Shown piece by piece: positions 49,901 through 56,734 of a stretch of DNA of 64,000 nucleotides. The notes under the pieces were generated by a model, which had not been told where the DNA came from, did not search any database, and worked only from the letters and a program-made list of their open reading frames with translations. Made by a program: the position numbers and the translations under genes. Within the stretch, counting starts at the first letter, position 1, and the number at the start of each line of letters is the position of its first letter. Origin of the DNA: Clostridia bacterium (GTDB lineage: Bacteria; Bacillota; Clostridia; Oscillospirales; Acutalibacteraceae). Location of the stretch: the NCBI GenBank assembly GCA_017503785.1, contig JAFVSK010000018.1, positions 42,079 to 106,078 on the forward strand. The letters run 5' to 3'.

Positions 49901-50021
49901 TGACGAGATCTGGGTCATGAAGGACGGCTCACTCCCCACCCTGAAGCCGATGGTGTACACCGAGGCGACTGACGACACGCCCACGGCCACCACGACCACA
50001 ACCGAGAAGGAGGCGGCATAA
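46947..50021 (+). CDS. Large membrane protein: TPR-like cytoplasmic part plus GLUG-repeat exterior
   Basis: 1024 residues. Residues 1-80 resemble a TPR (RACNLLADETFDRAVDVLNQ, ELDENPHNSEAYWLLLLAQ); helical up to about 460. Hydrophobic helices near 470-515 and 555-580. From about 590 comes a beta-helical region with GLUG-like repeats (YQLAADIDLAAT, FGKIYNLTLENG, GSLVGNNDGGTV). It ends with a Thr-rich tail. No N-terminal signal peptide, so the N-terminal part should be cytoplasmic and the repeats outside. Coupled to the zinc-ribbon gene by a 1-bp overlap. May link an internal signal to surface adhesion; function unknown. Confidence 0.78.
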   Translation: MEGNASHSNPRLERACNLLADETFDRAVDVLNQELDENPHNSEAYWLLLLAQRQCVDENTLIHRGIPFTNDTAYTYACRYADEAQQAHYQQAAESTLFFTHTQVLQCAAKGDTFRMKKWIGHYAAHCPQKDDRFLALHTLLGEMGGLAVPSNGTIGMVATLHGIYRELEGRFPTEEVTAALNNAFTVFMQHFTDEAVAAASVSAKSADYTVDPKRADEDLRKRAAALLKENDAIRRWIDPVAVWSDCGKLPPLPATLPDGSPTDRTARARLLAELLQKEKPEWDIKRYAVIDALYDACGDEDGRLAFHRSILKRKGVTAKELQYLALRSSEGAEAAWQYVLSQSDKLTVALPPLDAEKPVEKFLKKELGDEARRTAIRALLEERRQWTATLEAQVLQPLEAWANRALQAPDSPHRSEWEAFTDALHRAVTALTATCDTLLDKVNTAIADYDATLLKSSQSSGKKAAVTSSITLGLAFVGLLLSVYWLLAPQQVLNHSVYILYGCLLGGWLVLRPILVAIQKAQRENRRLGDKMSNEAARYTPACRRLTTWAPRLTNVAFFASVAALVWSLLTFNAHVGVQPINKAEDFAKLLTNPLGHYQLAADIDLAATELPTVPFFFGEVDGGGHKLLNAAQGESTWIGRNFGKIYNLTLENGTWQQALVNNNHGTLRDLAVNNVTRAFGEALPKSFRLAVLAENNTGIIANCRLTGGAVKFTADYTVSDALLLGAVAAKNKGTVINCHSDMPITLGLNWMSAKAPGDHEIGSLVGNNDGGTVEGSSYTGKFTAAIADGISNGSGHLYAGGLIGHEGTVSRSFFNGELAVTLTAPKNSGADGHTYCYAGAISGASGMSNSYAQGKLAVTSRAECDKTFTVYTGALTGNIPVGARLENCYHSLACSVKNTPYKKKTASYDYCIVAGRASQVGEVAHLVNSFVYGTKKANNSCGEEELVIENSYKSASLFPNGKNLKPARTMTTVKFLTETLGWSDEIWVMKDGSLPTLKPMVYTEATDDTPTATTTTTEKEAA

Positions 50022-50770
50022 TGGCTTATTTGAACGTACTGTGCCCTGCTTGCGCAGGCATGATCCAATTACACGAGGCGATGAAGACCGCCTATTGCCC
50101 GCTGTGCGGCGACTGTATTTCCTTGGAGGATGCCAAAAACGAACGCATTGATGCGGCCGTGCTGGAAAGCTATCCTGCCGACGTGCTGTACACCCTGGCA
50201 CAGGAAGCCGACAACAACGCCACGCTGATGCACGCCGCTGCCAAAAAGGGCTCGCCCAAGGCGAACCTGTTTATCGGCACCGGCTTGGTGGTGGACGGAG
50301 AGTACCGCAAGGCGCTGCCGTATTTGAAGGTGGCTGCCAACGCCAAGGTGCCCGAGGGCATGGCGTTGTACGGCGCTACGATGCTGGATTTGGACAACGA
50401 TCCCGACGAATACGAGGAGATCTTAACGCTGCTGGAGGGGGCGCTTAAACTCGGCTGCGAGGAAAGCGTTGCCGATATTTGCAATTCGCGCCTTGAAAAG
50501 CTGCGCCCGGTAATTGCCAACAACCGCCGCGTGAAGCAAATGGACGCGGAGTATCGCCGGGCTCTTAACAGAAATGATTACGAGGCTCTCAAGCAGCTGG
50601 CCAAGCAGGGCCATGCCGGAGCCCGCGAGCTGGTGGACAGCGTGGAGGAAAGCCTGATCTGCTGCTACTACCAAAACGGTTTGTGCACCAAGCAAACCAC
50701 GTCGTACTACGTGGCCCATTGCGACGACCCCCGCAAGGTGTGGTGCAGCGATTATCGCAAGCGCGGTTAA
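50021..50770 (+). CDS. Zinc-ribbon plus Sel1/TPR-like repeat protein
   Basis: 249 residues. N-terminal zinc ribbon (CPACAGMI, CPLCGDCI), then alpha-helical repeats with Sel1-like rhythm (AAAKKGSPKANLFIGTGLVV, LPYLKVAANAKVPEGMALYG). The C-terminus is Cys-rich (CCYYQNGLC, HCDDP, WCSDY), perhaps a second metal site. Start codon overlaps the stop of the large membrane protein (TAATG), so it is likely its cytoplasmic partner. Confidence 0.75.
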   Translation: MAYLNVLCPACAGMIQLHEAMKTAYCPLCGDCISLEDAKNERIDAAVLESYPADVLYTLAQEADNNATLMHAAAKKGSPKANLFIGTGLVVDGEYRKALPYLKVAANAKVPEGMALYGATMLDLDNDPDEYEEILTLLEGALKLGCEESVADICNSRLEKLRPVIANNRRVKQMDAEYRRALNRNDYEALKQLAKQGHAGARELVDSVEESLICCYYQNGLCTKQTTSYYVAHCDDPRKVWCSDYRKRG

Positions 50771-50779
50771 ATAACAACA

Positions 50780-50814
50780 AAAAGAGCACGAACGGTTGGT
50801 TCGTGCTCTTTTAC
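50780..50814. terminator. Bidirectional terminator between convergent genes
   Basis: 14-bp perfect stem AAAAGAGCACGAAC / GTTCGTGCTCTTTT with a 5-nt loop. Confidence 0.88.
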
Positions 50815-50832
50815 TATACCTATTATTAGTGA

Positions 50833-51945
50833 TTAGCCGTAGAGGTATTGGTGCAGGTTCTTAACGACGGTTTTCGGATCGGTGAGCATTAAGCCCGCGC
50901 CGCCGTTGATGGTGGCACCCTTATACTCGCCGGCCTTGGGAACGGAATAGTCACGCTTCAGCTCATAGCCGAAATAGGTGACCGCCGAAGCCGCAAAGCT
51001 TAAAAATTCATCGGACGACATGTTGGTGTCGACACAATCCAGCGCCTTGTACAGCACCGCCACCAATTGCGAATAGCTCATGGATTTGGCCTTGTTCATG
51101 ATGAGCTCAATGACCTTTTGCTGGCGCTGCGTGCGCTTGAAGTCGCTGTCGAGCTTGCGGATGCGCGCATACTGCATGGCTTGGAAGCCGTTGAGGTGAT
51201 ACGTGCCCGCCTCGCCCTTGAGCGAGAAGAAGCCGTTGGCACCGCCGCAATCGTCGGTGCGGCCGGGAATGGGGATCTCCACGTTGCAGCCGTAGCCGGG
51301 GATCTGGGTCATTTCCTTTTGGGTAAGATAGATATCCAAGCCGCCGAGCGCGTCGATCACCTTGGGCAGCGAGCTGAAGTTCACGCCGATATAATCGTCG
51401 ATATCCAAGCGGAAGTTGCGCTCGATGGTTTTGTTTTGCAGCGTGTGCCGCCCGTAGGCGTAGGCAGCGTTGAACTTACCGATATCGTCTTTCCCGTCGC
51501 CGTCTTTATCGCGGCCGGGGATATTCACAAACGTATCGCGCAGAATGGATACCAGCTTGATGGTTTTGGTGTTGTCGTTGATCGAGAGGATCATCGTGGT
51601 ATCGGAGCGACCGCTGTAGCTGGTGCCGTCGATGCCGAGCAGCAAAATGTTGCGCACGCCCTTTTCATTGCCGCGCACCGGCAGCTCCAGTACGTCGGCG
51701 GCGTAGTCGTAATCGTCGGGATTGACGGGTTCACCCTGAATGTCGGAATCCTCGTCGCCAAAATCAACGTCGGCGTTGGGATCGTATTCCGTGTCGCCCT
51801 GGAAGCCGATGCGGCCGAGCATTGTGGTGAGCACGATGGCCACCGTAAGACACAAGACACCCAGCACCGCCATGACCGACGAGCCGACGATGGTGAAGAT
51901 ACGCGTTTTTTTGGAATACCGATGCGGTTTCAACGTGCCTTTCAT
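50833..51945 (-). CDS. LytR-CpsA-Psr (LCP) family wall-polymer ligase
   Basis: 370 residues. Short cytoplasmic N-terminus, one membrane helix (IVGSSVMAVLGVLCLTVAIV), an acidic linker, then the LCP domain: LLLGIDGTSYSGRSDTTMI, VSILRDTFVNIPG, KFNAAYAYG and NGFQAMQYARIRK. LCP proteins move anionic polymers from lipid carriers to peptidoglycan. ATG 51945 follows AAGGAG. It is 12 bp after the transketolase gene and probably in that operon. Confidence 0.92.
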   Translation of the reverse strand: MKGTLKPHRYSKKTRIFTIVGSSVMAVLGVLCLTVAIVLTTMLGRIGFQGDTEYDPNADVDFGDEDSDIQGEPVNPDDYDYAADVLELPVRGNEKGVRNILLLGIDGTSYSGRSDTTMILSINDNTKTIKLVSILRDTFVNIPGRDKDGDGKDDIGKFNAAYAYGRHTLQNKTIERNFRLDIDDYIGVNFSSLPKVIDALGGLDIYLTQKEMTQIPGYGCNVEIPIPGRTDDCGGANGFFSLKGEAGTYHLNGFQAMQYARIRKLDSDFKRTQRQQKVIELIMNKAKSMSYSQLVAVLYKALDCVDTNMSSDEFLSFAASAVTYFGYELKRDYSVPKAGEYKGATINGGAGLMLTDPKTVVKNLHQYLYG

Positions 51946-51957
51946 ACACACTTCTCC

Positions 51958-52902
51958 TTATTTTTTGAGAGCAACAGCGGCGCGAGCCTTGGCCGCAATG
52001 TTGGCGGCGCTCAGGCCGAACAGCGGCAGCAGGTCGACAGCCGGACCGGATTTACCGAAGGTGTCCTCCACGCCCACGCGCAGCACCGGCACGGGCAGCG
52101 TTTCGCACACCACGTCGGCCACGGCACTGCCCATACCGCCAATAACGGAATGTTCCTCGGCGGTGACGATGGCGCCTGTGTCGCGCGCGGCGGCAATGAT
52201 GGCCTCGCGGTCGATGGGTTTGATGGTGGCCATGTTGATGACGCGGGCGTTGATGCCCTCGCCCTTGAGCTGCTCGGCAGCGATGAGCGCTTCGTTCACC
52301 ATTAAGCCGGTGGCGATGATCGCCACGTCGTTACCCTCGGTGAGGCGCACGCTCTTGCCGATCTCAAACGTATAATCGTTTCCGAAAATGACCGGCACGG
52401 CCAAACGGCCGAAGCGCAGGTACACGGGGCCGTTCATTGCGGCGGCAGCCATGACGGCCAGCTTGGCCTCGTGAGCATCGGCGGGGTTGATGACTGTCAT
52501 GCCCGGGATGGTGCGCATTAACGCAATATCCTCGTTGCACTGATGGGTGGCGCCGTCTTCGCCCACCGAGATACCGCCGTGGGTGGCGCCGATCTTGACG
52601 TTCAGGTGCGGGTAGCCGATGGAGTTACGCACCTGCTCGAATGCGCGGCCGGCAGCAAACATGGCGAACGACGAAGCAAACACCGTTTTGCCCGTGGTGG
52701 CAAGGCCGGCGGCAATGCTCATCATGTTGCCCTCGGCGATGCCGCAGTCGAAGAACCGCTCGGGGCACGCCTTTTTGAATACACCGGTTTTGGTGGCGGC
52801 GGCCAAGTCGGCATCCAGCACCACCACGTTGGGATCATCTACCAAAGCCAGCAAGCCGTCGCCGTAGCCGTCGCGGGTTGCTTTTTTGATTACGTCTGCC
52901 AT
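51958..52902 (-). CDS. Transketolase, C-terminal subunit
   Basis: 314 residues, the pyrimidine-binding and C-terminal domains of transketolase/DXS type: FDCGIAEGNMMSIAAGLATTG, THGGISVGEDGATHQCNEDIA and a C-terminal VTAEEHSVIGGMGSAVADV. Together with the next gene it makes a split transketolase, which transfers two-carbon units between sugar phosphates with thiamine diphosphate. The start is 3 bp after the N-subunit stop. Confidence 0.93.
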   Translation of the reverse strand: MADVIKKATRDGYGDGLLALVDDPNVVVLDADLAAATKTGVFKKACPERFFDCGIAEGNMMSIAAGLATTGKTVFASSFAMFAAGRAFEQVRNSIGYPHLNVKIGATHGGISVGEDGATHQCNEDIALMRTIPGMTVINPADAHEAKLAVMAAAAMNGPVYLRFGRLAVPVIFGNDYTFEIGKSVRLTEGNDVAIIATGLMVNEALIAAEQLKGEGINARVINMATIKPIDREAIIAAARDTGAIVTAEEHSVIGGMGSAVADVVCETLPVPVLRVGVEDTFGKSGPAVDLLPLFGLSAANIAAKARAAVALKK

Positions 52903-52905
52903 TGT

Positions 52906-53751
52906 TTAGCCCTCCTCGATGGCTGCGAGCGTGGCGCGCAGCTCCTGCATTGCCTGTGCGTGTTCTTCGGCGTTGGGGCCCTTACCGTGCCAGCCAACCT
53001 GATTTTCCATGAACGACACGCCGCGGCCCTTCACCGTTTTCATGATGATGGCGGTGGGCTTGTCGGTGCAGGCCTTTGCCGCGGCAAAGGCGGCGGCGAT
53101 CTCGTCGAAATCGTGACCGTTGATCTCGATGACGTTGAAGCCGAACGCCGCAAACTTTTCGGGAATGGGATAGGGCGAGTTTACCTCGTCCATGGTGCCG
53201 TCGATCTGGAGGTTGTTATTATCGACAATAACACACAGATTGGACAGCTTCTTGTGGGCGGCAAACATGGCGGCCTCCCACACCTGGCCTTCTTGGATCT
53301 CACCGTCGCCCAAAATGGTGTAGGCGCGGAAATCCTTGTTATCCAAACGAGCACCCAGCGCCATACCCACGGCCGTGGAGATACCCTGACCCAGCGAGCC
53401 GGTGGACATGTCGACACCGGGGGTGGTGGTCATGCAGGGATGACCCTGCAGCATGGCATCAATGTGGCGCAGCGACTGAATCTCCTTTTCGGGGAAAAAG
53501 CCGCGCAGTGCCAGCGCACCGTACAGTGCGGGGGCACAGTGGCCCTTGGACATAACAAAACGGTCGCGGTCGGCCCAGTCGGGACGGGCAGGGTCGATGC
53601 GCAGCTCCTCGGTGTATAAATACGCCAATACGTCGGCAATGGACAACGAGCCGCCGGGGTGGCCGCTCTTGGCGTGAAACGTGCCTTCGACGACCGCCAT
53701 ACGAATTCGCGTGGCCGCTGCCGACAGCGCTTTCAGCTTGGTTGCTTCCAT
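52906..53751 (-). CDS. Transketolase, N-terminal subunit
   Basis: 281 residues: the ThDP-binding half with FHAKSGHPGGSLSIADVLAYL, SKGHCAPALYGAL, GSLGQGISTAVGMALG, and the ThDP motif GDGEIQEGQVWEAAM ending in VDNNNLQIDG. Split transketolases are common in clostridia and are often used in sugar or antibiotic pathways besides the pentose phosphate route. RBS GAGGAGGAA. Confidence 0.94.
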   Translation of the reverse strand: MEATKLKALSAAATRIRMAVVEGTFHAKSGHPGGSLSIADVLAYLYTEELRIDPARPDWADRDRFVMSKGHCAPALYGALALRGFFPEKEIQSLRHIDAMLQGHPCMTTTPGVDMSTGSLGQGISTAVGMALGARLDNKDFRAYTILGDGEIQEGQVWEAAMFAAHKKLSNLCVIVDNNNLQIDGTMDEVNSPYPIPEKFAAFGFNVIEINGHDFDEIAAAFAAAKACTDKPTAIIMKTVKGRGVSFMENQVGWHGKGPNAEEHAQAMQELRATLAAIEEG

Positions 53752-53793
53752 GGTAGTTCCTCCTCTTTGACAAAACCGGTCATAATTATCTAT

Positions 53794-53822
53794 AGTGTAC
53801 CATAATACTTTTTAAATTGCAA
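53794..53822 (-). promoter_or_regulatory. Promoter of the transketolase-LCP operon
   Basis: Read leftward: -35 TTGCAA, 17-bp spacer, extended -10 TGG-TACACT. Confidence 0.78.
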
Positions 53823-53824
53823 TA

Positions 53825-53853
53825 TTGACAAAGGCATATTTTTCTATTAATAT
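53825..53853 (+). promoter_or_regulatory. Promoter of glyS
   Basis: -35 TTGACA, 17-bp spacer, -10 TAATAT (an alternative TATAGT 3 bp on has a 20-bp spacer). The leader to the ATG is about 25 nt, too short for a T-box. Confidence 0.7.
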
Positions 53854-53884
53854 AGTATAGATACTTATTATCGGAGGCATCGTT

Positions 53885-55288
53885 ATGAAAAATACCGAAA
53901 AAACCATGGAAAAAATCGTTGCTCTGTGCAAAGGTCGCGGTTTTGTGTTTGCCGGCTCGGAAATCTACGGCGGCTTGGCCAATACGTGGGACTACGGCCC
54001 GCTCGGCGTGGAGCTGAAAAATAACATTAAGCGCGCTTGGTGGAAAAAGTTCGTGCAGGAAAACCCCTACAACGTGGGTCTCGACGCCGCCATTCTGATG
54101 AACCCCCAAACGTGGGTGGCCAGCGGTCACCTGGCCGGCTTCTCCGATCCGCTGATGGACTGCCGCGAGTGCCACGAGCGCTTCCGCGCCGACAAGCTCA
54201 TTGAAGATTGGTGCGCCGAAAACGGCGTTACGCTGGACAAACCCATCGACGCGTTCTCGCAGGACGAAATGAAGGCGTTCGTGGATGAGCACAACATCCC
54301 CTGCCCCACCTGCGGCAAGCACAATTTCACCGATATCCGTCAGTTTAACCTGATGTTCAAAACGTTCCAGGGCGTTACCGAAAACGCCAAGAACACCGTG
54401 TATCTGCGCCCCGAAACCGCGCAGGGTATTTTTGTGAACTTCCCCAACGTGCAGCGCTCTACCCGCCGCAAGCTGCCGTTCGGTATTGCCCAGATCGGTA
54501 AGTCGTTCCGCAACGAGATCACGCCCGGTAACTTCATTTTCCGCGTGCGCGAATTCGAGCAGATGGAGCTGGAGTTCTTCTGCAAGCCCGACACCGACCT
54601 CGAATGGTTCGCCTACTGGCGCGAATTCTGCCACAACTGGCTGCTGGCTATCGGTCTTAAAGACGAAAACCTGCGCCTGCGCGACCACGATCCCGAGGAG
54701 CTGTCGTTCTATTCCAAGGCGACCACCGACTTCGAGTTCCTGTTCCCGTTCGGCTGGGGCGAGCTGTGGGGCGTGGCCGACCGTACCGATTACGACCTGA
54801 CCCAGCATCAGAACACCTCGGGCAAGGATATGACCTACTTCGACCAGGAAACCGGCGAGCACTACATCCCCTACGTGGTGGAGCCCAGCCTGGGTGTGGA
54901 GCGTACCGTGCTGTCGGTGCTGTGCGACGCCTACGACGAAGAAGTGGTGGATGCCGAAAAGAACGACGTGCGCACCGTGATGCGCCTGCATCCCGCGCTG
55001 GCACCGTTCAAGGCTGCCGTGCTGCCGCTGTCTAAAAAGCTCAGCGACGCCGCCCGCGCCGTGTTCGACGAGCTGGCTGCCGACTTTATGGTGGACTTCG
55101 ACGATGCCGGCTCCATCGGTAAGCGCTATCGCCGCGAGGACGAGATCGGCACGCCCATCTGCGTAACCTACGACTTTGAGTCGGAGGAGGACGGCTGCGT
55201 GACCGTGCGCGACCGCGATACCATGCAGCAGGAGCGCATTGCCATCAGCGAGCTGAAGGCCTACATTGCCGAAAAGATCAAGTTCTAA
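53885..55288 (+). CDS. glyS: Glycyl-tRNA synthetase, dimeric type
   Basis: 467 residues, class II synthetase. Motif 1 region [20 protein letters not shown], motif 2 [26 protein letters not shown], motif 3 [18 protein letters not shown], plus a Cys zinc site ([17 protein letters not shown]). The C-terminal anticodon-binding domain follows. It charges tRNA-Gly. Close to the canonical alpha2 enzyme length. RBS CGGAGGCATCGTT. Its terminator has been interrupted by an inserted element. Confidence 0.97.
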   Translation: MKNTEKTMEKIVALCKGRGFVFAGSEIYGGLANTWDYGPLGVELKNNIKRAWWKKFVQENPYNVGLDAAILMNPQTWVASGHLAGFSDPLMDCRECHERFRADKLIEDWCAENGVTLDKPIDAFSQDEMKAFVDEHNIPCPTCGKHNFTDIRQFNLMFKTFQGVTENAKNTVYLRPETAQGIFVNFPNVQRSTRRKLPFGIAQIGKSFRNEITPGNFIFRVREFEQMELEFFCKPDTDLEWFAYWREFCHNWLLAIGLKDENLRLRDHDPEELSFYSKATTDFEFLFPFGWGELWGVADRTDYDLTQHQNTSGKDMTYFDQETGEHYIPYVVEPSLGVERTVLSVLCDAYDEEVVDAEKNDVRTVMRLHPALAPFKAAVLPLSKKLSDAARAVFDELAADFMVDFDDAGSIGKRYRREDEIGTPICVTYDFESEEDGCVTVRDRDTMQQERIAISELKAYIAEKIKF

Positions 55289-55299
55289 ATAACACAAAG

Positions 55300-55663
55300 A
55301 AAACCGCTGCCCGATGGGAGACACTTCGTAAGGAAGTTGTCTTCCATCGTTTTTTATAAAAGAAAAAGCACTTTCAACTGATGAAAGTGTCATAGTGGGT
55401 TACATACTTTAAAATAATACCTATCTCAAAGATAAATGTATTAAGTGATATTGTGAGACAGGTCTCACAGTTATATTTTGCCTAACGGCAAAGTTATATT
55501 GAAACCTTGCGGTTTCAGTGATATTATATTCGCCCTAAAACTCGCGAAGCGAATATCACTTGGGCGAAGCCCAAATATAACTGCAAAGCAATATCACTCG
55601 CCGCAAGGCGAATATAACTGAGGCACCTTCCTTACGGAGGGTGCCTCATGGGCAGCGGTTTTT
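55300..55663 (+). terminator. glyS terminator split by an insertion
   Basis: AAAACCGCTGCCC at 55300-55312 and GGGCAGCGGTTTT at 55650-55662 are perfect 13-bp complements followed by Ts. With the inserted element and one copy of ATGGG removed they form an ordinary terminator with a 3-nt loop (GAT). Confidence 0.75.
55319..55647. mobile_element. Hairpin-rich MITE-like element inserted in the glyS terminator loop
   Basis: 329 bp bounded by direct repeats ATGGG (55314-55318 and 55648-55652). The ends are imperfect inverted repeats of about 28 bp sharing CGTAAGGAAG, each itself a hairpin. The interior holds a series of small stem-loops joined by AGTTATATT or AGTGATATT on the left and by AATATAACT or AATATCACT on the right. 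No coding sequence is seen. Non-autonomous; the mobilising enzyme is not in the window. Confidence 0.7.
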
Positions 55664-55762
55664 GTTTTGTGGGGTGATTCTTTGGGGGGCGAGGGGTGCC
55701 CCCCTCATCCACCGCCAACGCGGTTCCCTTCCTCCGAGGGGAAGCCGATGTTTGTGCGCATG

Positions 55763-55830
55763 CGAGGCAACTCCCCCGGTCGCCTGCGGCGACAGCCCCC
55801 TCGGGGAGGGGGCCTATGCGCGACGAAACG
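55763..55830. repeat. GC-rich palindromic repeat, copy 5
   Basis: CAACTCCCCCGGTCGCCTGC hairpin, CCCCCTCGGGGAGGGGG, then CCTATGCG. Same modules as 30575-30675. The flanking 55664-55762 shows only further GC-rich palindromic sequence (GGGTGCCCCCCTC, CCTTCCTCCGAGGGG) and no gene. Confidence 0.65.
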
Positions 55831-55846
55831 GCACGCAGGCTGTTCC

Positions 55847-56734
55847 CTACTTTCTCAACACGATGGCGGCGGGGCGGTTTTCGATGGTGACCACGGGGGT
55901 GCCGTGAGCCTCCTCGCCATCCAGCGACCAGGAGGGATCGCCCTCGACGGTGAACGAGGCGCGGGAGGTTTTGAAAAACTCAAACAGCCGTTCATCGAAC
56001 ACACCGGTGTTGATGGCGGTGATGATCTTACCCAAGTCGGCGGCGGTTTTGGGCGGGCGCACCAGCACGGCCTCGAACAGGCCGTCGCCCATGTCCACCA
56101 GCGACGGATCCAGCTTAACGAGCCCTGCCACCGAGGTGGAGTTGCAAATGGCACCGAACAGGAACTCGCCCCGGATGGTGCGCTCGGCGGTTTCCACCGT
56201 GACATGATACGGGCGCAGCGCACCCAGCTCCTTGACACCCTCCAGAATGTAGGCGAAATGCCCCAACGCATTTTTGGTGGTTTGCGGCGCCTTGTAGGAA
56301 GCGGCCGTGAACGCGCCGAACGAGGCAATGTAGGAAAAATAGCGTTCGCCGTTAAAGCAGCCGATATCCAGCGGCGTGTCGGTGCCTTCTAAAATGGCTT
56401 TCAGCGCCTGCGGCACGCGGTTCGGCAGGCGCAGGCTGTTAGCAAAATCGTTGGTGCTGCCCAGCGGCACGTAGCCCAACGGTACGCGGCGCGAGCACTG
56501 CATAAGGCCGTTAATGACCTCGCCCAGCGTGCCGTCGCCGCCGCAGCACACCACCAAGTCGTGCTGCTCGGCCTGCGCAGCTACCGTGCGCTCCGCATCG
56601 CCGCGCGCAGCGGTGACGCAGGCAGTTACCAGCCAATCGGCTCGGCAAAGCCCCTCCACCAGCGGAAACAACGCGGTTTTGCCGCGCATCATGCCCGCTG
56701 CCGGATTAACCACCAACAACACTTTTTTCGCCAT
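55847..56734 (-). CDS. Diacylglycerol/lipid kinase (YegS/DgkB-like)
   Basis: 295 residues. VLLVVNPAAGMMRGKT, VVCCGGDGTLGEVINGLMQ and PLGYVPLGSTNDFANSL are the DAGK catalytic-domain motifs; the C-terminal sandwich domain follows. It phosphorylates a membrane lipid, probably diacylglycerol. DAG is the by-product of lipoteichoic acid synthesis, and the gene overlaps an LTA-synthase-like gene by one base, a sensible pairing for DAG recycling. Confidence 0.92.
   Translation of the reverse strand: MAKKVLLVVNPAAGMMRGKTALFPLVEGLCRADWLVTACVTAARGDAERTVAAQAEQHDLVVCCGGDGTLGEVINGLMQCSRRVPLGYVPLGSTNDFANSLRLPNRVPQALKAILEGTDTPLDIGCFNGERYFSYIASFGAFTAASYKAPQTTKNALGHFAYILEGVKELGALRPYHVTVETAERTIRGEFLFGAICNSTSVAGLVKLDPSLVDMGDGLFEAVLVRPPKTAADLGKIITAINTGVFDERLFEFFKTSRASFTVEGDPSWSLDGEEAHGTPVVTIENRPAAIVLRK

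Noticed and set aside
53854-53884. T-box riboswitch before glyS
   Set aside because: The leader is only about 25 nt with no stem-loops or T-box sequence.
53786-55393. 535-residue leftward open frame opposite glyS
   Set aside because: Complete overlap with a well-supported GlyRS; no motif of its own.
55431-55620. CRISPR array or tRNA-like cluster
   Set aside because: Short AT-rich linkers between tiny hairpins, inside a bounded element with target duplication; no cas genes and no tRNA fold.
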